From Prillingera fragicola (Eukaryota > Basidiomycota > Tremellomycetes > Trichosporonales > Trichosporonaceae): DNA of 64,000 bases. The stretch spans positions 62,001-126,000 of the forward strand of contig BEDY01000013.1 of the NCBI GenBank assembly GCA_002335605.1, in the 5' to 3' direction. How positions within the stretch are numbered: position 1 is the stretch's first letter; each line of letters begins with the position of its first letter. Shown here piece after piece: positions 35,238 through 48,227 of this stretch. The position numbers were made by a program, and so were the translations under genes. Below the pieces are notes generated by a model. That model made no database searches, was not told the DNA's origin, and was given only the letters and a program-made list of their open reading frames with translations.

Positions 35238-35754
35238 CTAGAGGCTAGAAGCGGGGGTGGCGTTGCCAGCAGCGCGCTCCTTGGCGACACGGGCAACGTA
35301 CGACTTGGAGGTCTGGTCAAAGGCGGCCATGTAAAGAGTCATGCACTGAGTAAGGCAGCGCTCCTCGGACGATCCCAGCGAGGTTCCAGGGCGGGTGACG
35401 CACTTGGCAAAGCACTTGAAGGTCAGCGGACGACTAACGGCTCTGCTCATGGCAGACTGAAAAGTCCTAAACGTACGTTCTCGGTGATCTTGTTGATCAA
35501 ACTCTGAGCGCCGGCAACAGCAAGCTCCTGCTGGACAGCAAGTTTGAGCTGCTCCTTACGCTGCTGCATATCTGATAGGGTGTTAGCGTGCGGTGTGCAA
35601 TGTGCGTGAAGCGCATAGGTTACGTTGGCATGGTCATGTACAAGTGGAGACATGAACAATACACGACCTGCGACTGCGGCCGCGAGCACCGCATTCCCGT
35701 TGCGCAAGATGCTCACCCGAAGAACCCGAGGATGAGCCGAAAAGAGACGCCATG
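35238..35754 (-). CDS. TIM13: Mitochondrial small Tim chaperone Tim13
   Basis: Intermembrane-space chaperone that with Tim8 escorts membrane precursors. The twin CX3C motifs are CFAKC and CLTQC in the sequence KCVTRPGTSLGSSEERCLTQC. The N-terminal part MASLFGSSSGSSG is separated by an intron of about 150 nt, and the helix MQQRKEQLKLAVQQELAVA then reads NKITEN before the first cysteine pair. The second intron ends at an AAG acceptor. Divergent from LTV1 with about 255 bases between starts. Confidence 0.93.
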
Positions 35755-36009
35755 TTGATTGAGAGAGTTGGTGGAGAATGAGTTGAAGTTGGGTGCGGAG
35801 ATGCACGCTGCCGCCGTTGATGGCCATTCGCCCGCCAGGCTGGCTGCTGCTGCACAAGCGGCAGATTCGGCGCCAGGGCAGCAAAGAATTTTGCGGTGGA
35901 GGTCGCCACTCAAACCTCCATTATTGCATTCTTCACCTTGAATACCGTCTCAACGTCTTCTACATACAATCTTGGTCGCAACCACAGTCCAAATACTAGC
36001 TAGGTCATC

Positions 36010-37979
36010 ATGGCCCCAACCAAAAAGTCCATTTATCGCGGACCGACCGCCCAGCACTTTCAGATTGTGCACCGCTCCGTCCGTGACCCCCTCATCAATG
36101 ACCCCGAAGCAAGCCAGCAAGTCTTCAAGCCCGTTGGTCGCGCAAACGATGCTCAAAAGGTATGACTTCTGTGCTTGGGCAGGGAAGCATGCTCACAAAC
36201 CCCAGACAGGTTTCACTCTCGACGAGCTCGAGGCAACTGTGGACACGAGCAAAGTCCGCGCCAATGAAGGTGAAGCCGCGCTGTACGGTATCACCTTTGA
36301 TGACTCAAAATACGACTACATGACTCATCTGAAGCCAGTGGGAGAAGGTGGTCTGGATAGCGTCATGCTGCCAGCTCCCCGCGGATCGGGTGTGGCTCGC
36401 GGTATGAAAGGCGCTGCAGCCAAGGGAAAGGGCAAGGCGCGTGAGGAAGACATGTTTGTGCTCCCCGATGCTGTCCAGCCCAGTCGTCACGAGATGACGC
36501 TTGCCGAGACTTATGCGAGCCAGCAACCTATTCCTCTTGAGCTTCAGGGCCTGCAGCCCGACATGGACCCGCACCTGCGCCAGGTTCTAGAGGCGCTCGA
36601 CGACGACGCCTTTGTGGACGAGGAGGGTGAAGGCGACTTGTTTGGCGAACTCCTTGGAACAGGAGAAGTCGAGTACCCAGACGAGCGCGAAGACTACGAG
36701 TTTCGCGAGTGGGGAGTGCAGGATGAAGAGGAACAGGAAGCAGAGCAGCAGAGCGACGACGACGCCAAGACCGAAGGCGCTGGCTCTGTGGAGGAGACGT
36801 GGGAGGACCGCTTCAAGGCATTCAAAGCTGCCGGTGGACGACCAACGGCGCCCGTTTCGAATGGCGGATGGGATTCGGACGACGCGGCAGAGCAGTCCGA
36901 GATGGCAGACACGGTCGGCTCACTCGTGGGAGGCATGGGCGACCTCATTGTCCGCGGAGGCAAGAAACGTCATGGCAAGCGTGGACCATCTGATGCGTCC
37001 GGCATGAGCATGAGTTCTGCTAGCGTCTATCGCAACGACAACTTGAGGTCCCTCGACGACCGCTTCGACCGCATCGAGCGCGAGTATGAGCTTGACGATG
37101 AGGATGACGAGTGGGCAGACGACGACGACGATGCCGTGTCCATGGCGCCGTCGTGTATGTCGACCGCTTCACGCGTCTCCATGTTTTCCAAGGGCGGCGG
37201 TGGATTCGTTCCCGGTTCCCCACCTGAGATCAGCCGTGACGACTTTGACACCATCATGGATGACTTTTTGGATAACTACGAGGTTGTCGGCAACCGCATG
37301 CGCGCGTCTTTGGGCACAACGTCGTTGTCAGGACCAGAGAAGCTCCAGGTGCTTCGCTCTACTATTGAAGAAGGCGAAGAGGGAATCGGCAAGGAGGAGA
37401 ACCGCAGGCGCATTCTCGAGTTGGAGCGTCTCGGACGCAAGCATATCAAGGAGGTCCAGGACAAGCTTCCTATGCGTGACGTTGTGCCGCAAAAGGAGGA
37501 CAAATGGGACGTTGAGACAATTCTCAGTAAGTACTCCACACCAGCACGGCACCATCAAACTGACGAACAAAGCCACCTACACCAACACCGAGAACCACCC
37601 AGGAATGATCCGGGTGCGCAACTCTGCCGAGGCCAAGGCACGAGCTCAGCGTCGTGCAGAAGCTATGGCTGCGGTCGAAGCTCAAGCTGCCGCTGCTGAG
37701 GAGCAAGATGAGGAAGACGACTCTGGCTCTGACACTGAGCGCGAAGCACCAAAGGTCACGATTGCTCGTAAAAAGGGCGAGACCGCCGAGGACAGGAAAG
37801 CACGAAAGGCAGCGGTCAAGAATGAGCGCGCCGGCCGACGGGCGGAGAAGAAGGCTCATAAAGAGACTTTTGGGGCCGAGCGCAAGCGCCAGATCGCAAG
37901 CCATAAGAAGATGGTTGCCGGCGGCAAGGCCGCGGATCTCGCTGTGGGTGCGCGTGGTGGTGTGATCTCTCTCCGTTAG
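36010..37979 (+). CDS. LTV1: 40S ribosome biogenesis factor Ltv1
   Basis: Assembly factor that binds the pre-40S head near uS3. It starts MAPTKKSIYRGPTAQHFQIVHRS with the family lead, then TFDDSKYDYMTHLKPVG. A long acidic middle follows (EDEEEQEAEQQSDDDAKTE and DDDDDAVSMAP). The C-terminal part has TYTNTENHPGMIRV and NERAGRRAEKKAHKETFGAE, both typical of Ltv1. Two short introns (about 36159-36208 and 37529-37572). Confidence 0.95.
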
Positions 37980-38500
37980 CACGACCGACGACTGCCGCAA
38001 TTCCTTCCAAGTTTTGGCCACAACTTGATCTATTGTACTGCTTGTGTCTTGGCGCTCACAGGCGGATCTTCAACGTGTGTGTATGCATGAATCGTGGTGC
38101 CTGCTACCTATGCGGGCACGAGGAGGTGTTGCGGTTGGAGAATTGGAGACGATGAGGCATCAGAGAGAGTCGCCACCCAGATCCTGTCAAAGAATTAAGG
38201 AACCAGGCACTCTTTCCACCACGTGGGGACACCGTCGGCGTTAAGGCTTCCTGGGTGCACAATGGCTCGGTACGTCAATGCTCGGGGCTTGTGCCACGCT
38301 GGCAATTCTTTTCAAAAATCCCGTCGGCGTTAAGTCTGCAGGGTTCTGGTGCTCTCCTGCGAGCGCTGGCAGTGCGTTTCTTCACCTTCTCGACCTCGCC
38401 ACCTCTAACCGCCCCTCTACTCCTTAAAACCTCGCAAGAGACCCACGAACGACGTTCCCCTTTTGCGAACACACACTCTCTCGAACGACCCCCAGCCAAA
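37980..38500. other. Intergenic and promoter of RPS27
   Basis: About 520 bases, no gene seen. The last 100 bases are C/T-rich, as is common for ribosomal protein promoters and leaders. Confidence 0.45.
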
Positions 38501-39312
38501 ATGGTGAGCCTACGCGCACGCGCGCGCTGGCTGGAGCCCTCGGGTGGCTGGATACAGAAGGCGACGACAGAAGACCTCACACGGTGTGATGTTGGCAGAC
38601 AAGGCGGATGTGTGCGAGCGCCATCCACGTCTCTTGTGCTGCCCTTGATGGCGATGAGGGCGTGCGAGATGTTGGTGCACGAGTGCATCAGTCGGACAAG
38701 GGGATATGGGGGACAAGAGTCACGAACAGAGGGTCGCGTGCTGTGTAACGGCACTGCAACTCTCGGCGCTGCATCTTGTTCCACTGTTGCCACCTGGGGC
38801 CAATTCAGTGCTTGGCCGTAGGCTGAAGTCGCAATGCGCGCACCTTGCGCTGGGTGGGAGCTGTAAAATCTGCCTCGTGGCGATGATTGCTCTACGGCTC
38901 CGAACTGCCATGTCGTCGTCGTCGTTTTCCGGTCGACATCCGCTTCCCTTGTGCTCCCAGTGCCGTTGCCAATTGTTAAGGTGATCTCTCGCTGACGTTA
39001 CAGACTCTCGCCGTTGACCTTCTCCACCCCTCGCCCGAGGCCGAGGCCCGCACCCACAAGCTCAAGAAGATTGTGCCCAAGCCCAACTCGTTCTTCATGG
39101 ACGTCAAGTGCCCCGGCTGCTTCCAGATCACCACCGTTTTCTCGCACGCTTCGACCGTTGTTCAGTGCGGTTCGTGCGCCACTGTCCTCTGCCAGCCTTC
39201 GGGCGGCAAGGCCAAGCTCACCGAGGGTAAGTTGTTGGTCCATTTCGTGGAGTCCATCTCTTGCGGTCTCTTGCTGACATTATCAGGCTGCTCGTTCCGC
39301 AGGAAGAACTAG
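38501..39312 (+). CDS. RPS27: 40S ribosomal protein eS27
   Basis: A small-subunit zinc-ribbon protein. Exon 1 is only the start codon ATG (38501-38503), followed by a 500-nt intron (38504-39003), then [20 protein letters not shown]. The zinc ribbon CPGC ... [21 protein letters not shown] is followed by a second intron and CSFRRKN. The first intron is about ten times the usual length in this window. Confidence 0.96.
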
Positions 39313-40662
39313 ACTCATCCAGCGGCTCGGTTTCCTCTGGTTCTAGCATGACCCATGTACTTCATTGACACACAGCGCACGCACTATGCGTCGCGCGCAC
39401 ACGGGAGTAGCTTCTCCTTTGATCTCATCAGATGCAGGAGCTTCAGTTGACTGGCAAGGATCACTGGCAAGGATGGCTTTTGCCGCAGTATTCGTGCGGA
39501 AAGTGATTGGATAGCTTCTGGTGCAACATTCGCTGCAACTTGGATGGTGGCGCAGTGCGATGGGTCCAAGACCACTCCACCTGCCAAACCTGCTCCAAAA
39601 TGACTCGACTGCCAAACCATGCTCTGAAGGACTCGGATTCGGCTTGTACTAACTTCAACTGAGTTTTGAGTTCGGCTCCGAGGGAGGTTCACTCGGTGCG
39701 CGCTCCGACGTGGCTTCGGCCGTCCATTATGATGCACTACTGTCGATCGCTCTGCAACTGCTGCTCCGCATATCTACGTCAGCTAATACTGCGGTCAATG
39801 ACGCACCAATAAAACTTGGTCCCGTGCATACGCTGATATTCTGTATCGGATGAACTTGCTAAAAACGCTGCCTGCACAGATGCAAGTGCAAATGGGGTTC
39901 AAGAATTCAAGATCTCAAAGGCATGTAGGGATCATGTACATTCCAATGCCAAGGCACAGACCCGGCGGATAACTACCCGCTCATCTCTTTGACGAGGTAA
40001 TCATCGAGACCTCGGCATTCAGAGTCTTGGGCAGTCGCTCGATTTAGAAAGACAGGATTGAAGGAGAAAGCTGCGGAAACCTATGTCCCTCACGCCATGG
40101 AGTCTTGAATGTGAAGGGAATAAGCCCAGCCTTGAACCCAAACAGGTCACAGTCTCAGCTGATTCCTCGTCGGTTTAGTTCACGTGGCGATGACACCCCA
40201 ACACCAGCACTTTCTACGCTGCGAACGTTTGCCGTTTGAGATGGCTGCTGCCATCAACTAGGGTGCATGCATATCCATTCAAGAACTACCGGGGTGAACT
40301 GAAGCATGCAGGACTTAGGGAGATTTCTGCAGTGAGAGTAGAACGGTACACCACTGGGAATCAAATAAAATAAAATAAAGTCGGAATGTCATTTAGGCAT
40401 TCATTCGTTGTGGATTCGGTCGCCGTTCTGGCCAGCAGCATATGTGAAGCCTGGGCTCTCCAACATTCACTATTCATGAGAGCTTGATCACTTTGCAGCA
40501 CCTCGCTCGAAGCTTCATCTCATCCCAGTAATTCAAATAATTCCTTCGTGCCCCGCATATATCCCGCCAATGAGTCATCAGACGCTACTTCCGGATCAGC
40601 ATTTTGGACGTCGTGTTAGCATTTTGTTGGGCGGCATCTCTCTCACATCATTGCAATCAATC
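39313..40662. other. 1.35-kb intergenic region, no gene found
   Basis: No supported coding region, tRNA fold or mobile element. It contains a short repeat (ACTGGCAAGGAT twice near 39450-39470) and an A/T-rich stretch (AAATAAAATAAAATAAAG near 40362). The last part is the YAE1 promoter. A frame from ATG 40570 runs in frame into YAE1. Confidence 0.4.
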
Positions 40663-41401
40663 ATGGACGACTGGGACGACGACCTTGGTACGGCACCAGT
40701 GATGGGTGGGGCCGGTGACCCTCTTGTCAACACCGAGTATGCGAGGATGCAGGAGAGGTACATTGACGTGAGTCGTTGCACCCCGCATTTGTTCCTCTTG
40801 CCTTTGAGGCTCACCACTTCAGGCCGGCTACCGGGAAGGAATCACCAACGGCAAGCTTGATACTCTGCAGGAAGGATTTGACTCGGCCTTTGCCGCATCA
40901 GTTCCGCCGTCACGACGTCTTGGCCAACTGCGCGGCCGTGCCAACGCGCTCCTGGCCATTGCCGTCGCCTCTTCTTCTCCATCCTCATCACGCACCCCTT
41001 CGTCAGGCGGGCGAGCACGTCGTTCCTCGCCACCGGCTGGCCAAAAGCCGCCCGCAGCCTTTGTCTGCGCATCGAAGCCTGAGCCCTTGGCCGACAGCGA
41101 GTTCATTGCCGATTTGAGGGTCTTGGTCGCCGACCTTGCCCGGGTGAAGCGTAATGACATTCTTCCCCCAGACCTGGAACGCGCCGCCCACGACGCAGAG
41201 GAGCACGGAGGGCCAGAAGACGAGAATGCGTTTGAGCTCGAGCGGACAGACGCTAGGGAAATGGAAGGACTGGAGGATATGATGAGCGGAATGGGACCGA
41301 ATACGGAGGGATCACAAGGAGGTCTTCGAGAGCAGGCTCTGCTGGACGCCCTGGAAAACAGGGTGAGCGCTGCAGAGCAGCACCTGGGTGCGACCTGGTA
41401 G
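40663..41401 (+). CDS. YAE1: Yae1-like Fe/S cluster adaptor
   Basis: Yae1 family, which with Lto1 helps insert an Fe/S cluster into the ribosome factor Rli1. The start MDDWDDDLGTA has the usual acidic opening. After an intron the deca-GX3 region reads AGYREGITNGKLDTLQEGFDSA. The frame stays open upstream to ATG 40570 (31 extra residues without family match), so 40663 is preferred. Rest of the protein is less conserved and Ala/Ser rich. Confidence 0.82.
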
Positions 41402-41506
41402 CCCTAGTACACTTTTATTTGTATGGCACAGAGAGCAGCGCACGGTGCAGACTAACAATAGGTCCATGCATGCGCTTGTAACGTCTACTCAACATCTATT
41501 ACTGCT

Positions 41507-44136
41507 CTACCAGCCCTGTTGCTGGGGAGGTCGCCAATGCTGGTCTCCAGGGATGATGCTAGGCGGAATAGCCGGTGGGGGCGTGTACCACTCTGCAGTG
41601 CGGCCAGGCGTGCCATTGTTGCTGCCCCCAGAAGCATGGACCGGTGGCGGGGTGTACCACTGGTCTTGTTGACCACTGGTATGCCTCTGCGGCGTATTTT
41701 GGGCTCCATACGGGCGGGGGGGAGGCTGGGGGCTCACTGCACGCTGGGGCGGCAGAGGCGGCATTGGTGGACCTCCACTAGTGCTGTTGAGATCACTTAG
41801 CCCAGACATGTAGGTGCGCCAGTCAGTGTTGCGCCCCCCACCCTGCGGGGGAAGGGGAGACGGGGCACGGACGGGAGCAGGATTGCTGGAATTGGGAGCC
41901 AGCCCACTATTCCACCCATCGGGAGCTGCGGGCGGACGGTAGTCATGCCCTTGCGACGCATAGTAGGCCGTGTTGGAAACGGGAGGCGCCGGTGGCGGAG
42001 TGTTATACTTTTGGCTCTGGTTCCAAGAGTTGTCAGCAGGCGGCTGCGGCGTCGAGTTGTATCCCGGTTGCTGCCCATACGCAGCAACAAACGGCGACGG
42101 GTGGGGAGGATGAGGAGCTGGTGGGGATGCGAAAGGTGCCTGCGACGCAGGTGGAGGTGGAGACGAATACAGTGCTTGCGCTGGTTGAGGGGTGGCGCTG
42201 TAGCTCGGCTGCTGCTGAGAGGGAGCTGGGTAAGGCTGCTGGCCCTTGTAACCCCCTAAACCAACTTGAGGGGGGTTGCCCTGCGAGTATAGCTCATCTG
42301 AAGGATAATAACCTGCGCCTGGCCCAAGACGAGGGGGCGGCGGCGGGTTTGGGATGGGGCGCGGACTTGGATCACTTGTGCCGTACGCCGCTTGTGCATG
42401 CTGCGGCGCCGGTGGTGAGGGGGCTGCTTGGGTCTGCATGTACCAAGGGACATATGGTGCGGCGTTTCCAATGGTGGTTGCATGGCCGGGCGATGACTGC
42501 GGAGGTACGGTTGAAGCCGTTGGAACCGTTGGAAGAGAGCTGGAGTGCTGTGGGGTGGGAGGGTACTGCTGGTGGGTGTAGCCTACGGCCGAGTTTGTTC
42601 GCCCCGGCTGCACTGGCGGTATAGGCTGCGGCATTGGAGTCACGGATTGAGGCGGACCTGTAGGTTGGGGAGGCGTCTGGTACGGCAACTGATAAGACCC
42701 ACTAGGGACCTCCAACGTCACGGAGCCAGTGCGGTGATGCAGGGGGGGCTGTGGAAGTCCTGACCCAATCGACGACAGTGGTCGCTGAGGTTGAGCGCTG
42801 GATGCTCTGGGATCGACCCACGACCCGTCTGAAGCGCTAACAGGTCGAGGGGGAGCTCCTGCCGCGGGGGGATGCTGCTGTTGGGCGCCATAGAGCAATG
42901 GGGCCCAAGGGGCCTGCCCGTTATTGCTGACAGGAACATTGGGCGCTGCGACCGAATGCCGGTGATTTGGTCCTGCTGGGGGTGAGGGTGCAGGCGGCTG
43001 TGCCACGTTGCTAATGCGCGAATGTGACGGGCCAAGCGACATGGCCGTCATTGGATGCGTGAGGCTGTCGATAGAGTTGACCGAACCAACAGAGTTTTGA
43101 TGGACCAAGCCAGGGTGGCCTGGAGGGAACTCGGGCTGACCTGGTCGATGTCCACCGGTTCCCATTCGATGCTGCAATGGAAGACCCAGCTCAGAAAAGC
43201 TGGCCGAGTGTGCAATGGGCTGCGGGGCCGGCGGTGCAGCCTGCCCAGGTGGCGCAGGTGAGCTGGCGCGTCCATTTTGGCCATACGGGGGTATGTAGAG
43301 ATTCATGCCCGTTACCGACACGCTTGTGGGAATGCCGGGCCGAGCCGCACCGTTAAGAGAGCCACTACCAAAGTTGGCAGATGGCCGGGGAACATCCCGC
43401 TTCACAGGGGGTGCTGCCTTTATGTTAGACTACTTTCACAGAAGGGCTTCCTTACATTGGAGTAGAATGTTAACTCGAGATAGACTTCACCACTGTACTT
43501 GTCCTTGGACTTGAGCTCGTACCATTCTAGGTTTGTCAGCGGAGGGCCATCTGCAAACTGAATGAGGCGACCTACCGTCCACTTCTCCCTTGGAGAGAAC
43601 CTCATCGATGGAGACCACAGCTTCTCCGATGAGGTCTGGCTCTTTGGGGTCGTCCGCAAAGCACTGCACTTTCATCGTCTTGGAAGTCTTCTTTTGCGCT
43701 GCCTGCTTGCGCGCTTTGTTGGCCAGCGTCGCTGGCGTTACGACACCCGGCTCGTTGGGCAGAGGAGGAAGTACATCCTTTTTGCCTTTAAGTGACTCGG
43801 CAGCGGCGGACTCGGCAACGGCAAGCACGTCGTCAACGTCTTCCATGATCGTGAACCGCAGCTCCTCATCCCATTCTGGATGCTGACCGCCGCTGTACAA
43901 TCAGTCCCTTTGCCCTATCAATGAAAGGCTACGCACCGCTTGATAGGCTTGGTCTTGTGCTTCTCCACACCAGTTGTGATTGAGCAGTATGGGTCTTGCT
44001 TGCCAAAGCGCGACTTGTTAGGCAGGTTGCGCTGATGAACGTTAGCGACGGACGCTTGTGTTTGGTGTCGACGAGCACTTACAGCCTTGCCTACCACGAC
44101 AATCAATGTCCCTAATTCCTTTGGTTCTGAAGACAT
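41507..44136 (-). CDS. C2-domain protein with long proline-rich tail (Inn1/Fic1-like)
   Basis: An N-terminal C2 domain begins LGTLIVVVGKARNLPNKSRFGKQDPYCSITT and continues HPEWDEELRFTIMED ... VQCFADDPKEPDLIGEAVV ... YSGEVYLELTFYS. The rest (over 600 residues) is Pro/Gln/Gly-rich with SH3-ligand-like PPxP stretches. This layout matches the ingression proteins Inn1/Fic1 that link C2 membrane binding to SH3 partners at the cytokinesis ring. Four introns in the C2 part; the tail is one exon ending at 41507. The role is an inference from the layout. Confidence 0.8.
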
Positions 44137-45104
44137 GCCTGAGAGGGGAGGAGCTAGCTGTTCAAGTGGTGAGTGCAAGCGCCCGCGAGCGGGTGCGGTG
44201 CAGGCAGTTACAGACGGCCGAGTGTGGGTGGCAAGGGTGTGTGCGGCTGCAGTTGTTGGCGGCAATGCAAGGGAGCAGATGTACTGGTAGTGCAGGGAGA
44301 CGATGGAGACGGGTTTGAAGAGCGTGTAACGTGTTTGTAAAGTGGCCAAAGAGGAGAGTGAGACTGCTGAACGTGTTGAATGGACGAGTAGTGGACTCGT
44401 GTTGCTTGCCCTGCGTGCATGCTGGCTCGGGCTGGCTGGCTGGGCAGGGCTTGCAAGGTGCATCCTGGGTGATGGGACCTTGGCGCGTGTCGACCAGGCA
44501 GCAGGCACGCACAACGCATCATGTGCCCTGACCACCCCGCCTGCGGGTTGGATCCAATAACACTATTGATTAGAAAAATATATAGTTATAAAAGCTAATG
44601 AAACGTGTACAGTGCTACAGTAGTGGATGCACAACTCGGAACCAATCTGAATAGCGCAATTGCGCAACGCTGTGCCAGTTCGCGAGCATTCATACATCGC
44701 ATGTAGCATAGCCTTGATCGACCTGGAGCTTGGAGGTCCAGTGCTCCTGGCCCCACGCTGGCAACTTAGTGTAGACCAGTAAGAGAATTAGAGAATCCCT
44801 CACGGCATACATGCATAACCTAACTTGTACACCACGCAGGACCGCATTTAATGTACCACTCTTGCTCATCCTTCTGCCACTAGCTATCTATCCCAGATGA
44901 TGTCTCCCTCAGCCCATTCCTTTCCACCCAAGAGCCATGCTGAGCCATGCTGCTTCCATTCACAAACGTTCAAAATCAATACCAGCCAGCCATGTTCTCC
45001 CCGGCACTGCTTACTGCGCCGCCGAAACGCGGTGCACTGCTGGCTCAGGTTTGCTGTCGATAACCTTGTCCCCCGACTGCCATTGAACCTCTGCCTACTG
45101 CACA
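44137..45104. other. Intergenic, no gene seen
   Basis: About 970 bases upstream of the C2 gene and downstream of the CorA channel. No conserved frame or RNA fold was seen. Confidence 0.4.
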
Positions 45105-47682
45105 AAGCACCTGTACTAACGCACCGTCAGCAAGGAATAAGACCGCAGGCACTGTGCACTTACGGTGGCCCACGCGCCAATAATGGCAAAGGCCGCCAGC
45201 GACCCAAGAATACCTCCAAACCAATGCAAACTCTGTGGCGTCAGTGATTGCCACGCAGTATTGAACGGATCCCAACTTACGTCGACATCTTGACCAGGAA
45301 CGTTGACGTTCATACCCCACAGACCAGTGATCAGGTTCATGGGGATGAGCACTGTACCCAGCGCGGTCAATTTAGAGAGCACATCGTTGATTTGATTGTT
45401 GGCGTCTGTCATTTCGATTGAGATTTGAGCGAGATAGTTGGAGTGCGACCTCGAAAGAATCTTTTCGTAGTGGTTCAAATTGGACGTCATGGTAATCAAA
45501 TGGTCTTGAATATCAGACAGATAGAGTCCAATATCCGATTTGGGTGCCACGAGCCAGTTTTCGTTGCAGCGCTTGGCCAGGCCTTTGACAACATCTGCCT
45601 TGGAGCCCATGAGGCGCAACAAACCCATGACCTTTTTACGGCACGTGCCGATTCGTCGAAGCATGTCGGTTTGCTCGGCTTCTTTGAGGATGAGGACGAG
45701 CTCGTCGATGCTGTCGACCTCGTACTCAATGCTCTGAATCAATGGACCGAAGGCGTCGGTAATGTCGTCGATCAACGCATATGATATCCAGTCTGAGGTG
45801 ACCGAAATGTAGTCCTTGAGGTGCTTGATACGTCGGCGAACGTTTTGCGGATGAGGAGTCGCGCAGAAGTGGAACTGAAGAGTCAGCATCAACATACGCG
45901 GCAATGCACTAACTGATAGCGTTCCCTCGCGGAACACGATAATGTACATGTTGAGGGGTTCCAAATACGTTTGCGAGTATGGATCCTGGTCAAACGAGCG
46001 GAAACACACGAGATAGTAGTTTCGGAACAGTTCAATCTTTTCACGCGTTTCCTCGAGCAAAATGTCCTCGGTAGTGAGGGGGTGAATCCCAAAGACCTGG
46101 ATCTCGTCAGCTTGGGACCATTGCGACCCACAAAGATACCTTTGACAACATTCGCATCTCCTCGTCTGTGGGGGAAAGGACATCAAGCCACCATGTGTAT
46201 GCCTCCGGATCCTCTGCCTGAGGAGCCGGCGGGGAGCCACCGGGCATGTTAGGGGGCACACCCTTCGCGAGCGAGTTTTGCAAAGCCAGTGATTGAACAG
46301 TCGGTGGGTTCTTTGGGGCACCGAGAGACAGCAGACTAGGATCATTAGGGGTATTCTTGCGCGAAGGCGACTCCGACTCGGCACGGGCAGGTATCGACGA
46401 CTCCTCTTCGCGGCCCCTGAACAGTTCTTCGAACGTTTGGCCTTCGGCAGGAAGCTCCGCTAGCGTTCGAGCATGGATGGTGACGGGGAGAGCGTTCGAG
46501 TAGAAGGAAAAGCGGTATGGGCGCTCGTGGCCGGGAGGCGGCGCATCGGTGTATTCTGTGAAGGCCGGCTGGGGATCTGGGATCTGCTTTCCATGCCGAG
46601 GCGCCTTGAGAGCGCTACCCGTAAGGCCTTCCTCCCCGCCATTGCCCACACCAAAGCTCTCGAACAGCGCTAACTTGGCCTGCCGAGGTACTGGGTTACT
46701 TTTGCTCAGCTTGCGAGCACGCCTCCGATGAAAGTTTGTTTGCCTTGCGTCTGACTCGAGCTCCGACTCCTTGGGGAGGGAGAATGGCGGCTCTGAATCG
46801 CCTCCATATGGGCTGGGAGGGCGCTGAAGCCCAGCGTCAATGTCGTACGGATCGACACTTTCATTGCTTCCCAGAGGCAGACCCTGACGAGTACTGCTCC
46901 CGCTGCCGTCCTCTGCGGGTGACGACTTTCGGCGAACGGCAGACGTCGAACGACGGCGCTGAACGCCAGGACGCTCCTCGTCGGCCTCCTCTGCCTCCAG
47001 ATGCTCACGCTCATCGGCTGCAAACTGCTCCATGGGCGCAAAGTTGAATACACTTTGCACTTGGCCGGCGGAGCCAACCGAGTCAGGGTGCGCGCGTGAG
47101 AGTTGACGTCTTTCGTGTGTGCTCTCACGGCGGCCAGCATCCGAAGAATGACGACGACGCGATTCGTACGTACTGGAGCTGGCAGTGTCGCTGTGATTGC
47201 CGTCCTCGCCACCACGACGGCCATAGTGTCCATGGTCATCGTCATCACTCTGAATAGCGTCGAGATGCCTGGCCCGCTCCAATTCGCGTTCCTCTGCATC
47301 ACTGAGCATACCGAACGGTGTCTCTTCAATGGGGCTCGATGAGAAGCGAGGAAGGGTTCCTCGCAGCATTGGCGATGGCTCTACCAACGAACCAGAGCGG
47401 GCGCGCGCTGTGTACTCAGCATGATACATTCCGAAACGGTCAACGCATGTTGCACTTACACATGCTCATCGCCGAATCAATGTCCTGCTGCATCTGACGC
47501 TGCACATCCACATTGTCCCTATAACTTGACCCAGCCACGCTTCCACTAACCCGGTGTTGCGAGCCTCCCAGCGCCCGAACGGGCGACCGGGATGCAGCCG
47601 AGGTTGACATTGACCGGTGGTCCCTTGGAGCAGGAGGGTCGACATGTATCTGACGCGGCGAGGAAGGAGACTGAGGCGACAT
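45105..47682 (-). CDS. CorA-type magnesium channel, Alr1/Mnr2-like
   Basis: A fungal CorA-family Mg2+ transporter. A long Ser/Arg-rich cytoplasmic N-terminus precedes the CorA core: WWLDVLSPTDEEMRML, FGIHPLTTEDILLEETREK, KDYISVTSDWISYALIDDITDAF, TMTSNLNHYEKILSRSHSNYL. The signature LITGLWGMNVNVPGQ holds GMN at the end of TM1, and the second span is WFGGILGSLAAFAIIGAWAT. The stop of the long frame (45116) is bypassed by a last intron; the true end is TYRCFVQ at 45105. The acidic-loop variant fits the Alr/Mnr2 group (plasma membrane or vacuole); which one is undecided. Confidence 0.88.
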
Positions 47683-48227
47683 TTTCGAATACTACGCGGA
47701 TGCAGTGAGCGCAGAGGCGCTGACAAGGATACGGAGTGGAAGAGAGAGCGAGGACGGCGGGGATATTTTGAATAGATGGGTGGCGAGCAGTGCCGGGCTG
47801 TTAAACGTGCCTCTTGCTTGACCAACGAGCAAGCCGAGATTTTTGGCGAACAGAAGGCCTAGTTCCAAGGGAGAGCTGGGGATTGTACGCCTCGAGATGT
47901 CACAAGCTCACAAAAAAGCCAAGCGATCCAACGAGGAGCTTGCCAAGACCGTCGACGTGCAAGAGCAAAAGGGATGGAGGAGTGTGAATGAATGCAATAC
48001 CATGATCTGCAAGTAGTAGGTAAAGGCACGGGCGCGCCAGCGAAACAGTGTCACCATGTGGCCACTGTGGTCAGGTTTGCTCCCGTCGTCTCATCTTGCT
48101 CAACTACCAGCACCGGCAGCCCATCGCGTTCCCTACGACTACTGTCAGACATTCTGCTCTTTACACCAGTCACCCCCCTCACTTTCTCTACATAACACAC
48201 TCGGCCCGCCTGGCCGCGGGCCGTATC
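47683..48227. other. Divergent promoter region
   Basis: About 545 bases between the CorA-type channel and the kinase-like gene, transcribed away from each other. Pyrimidine-rich stretches near 48120-48200 precede the second start. No gene seen. Confidence 0.45.
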
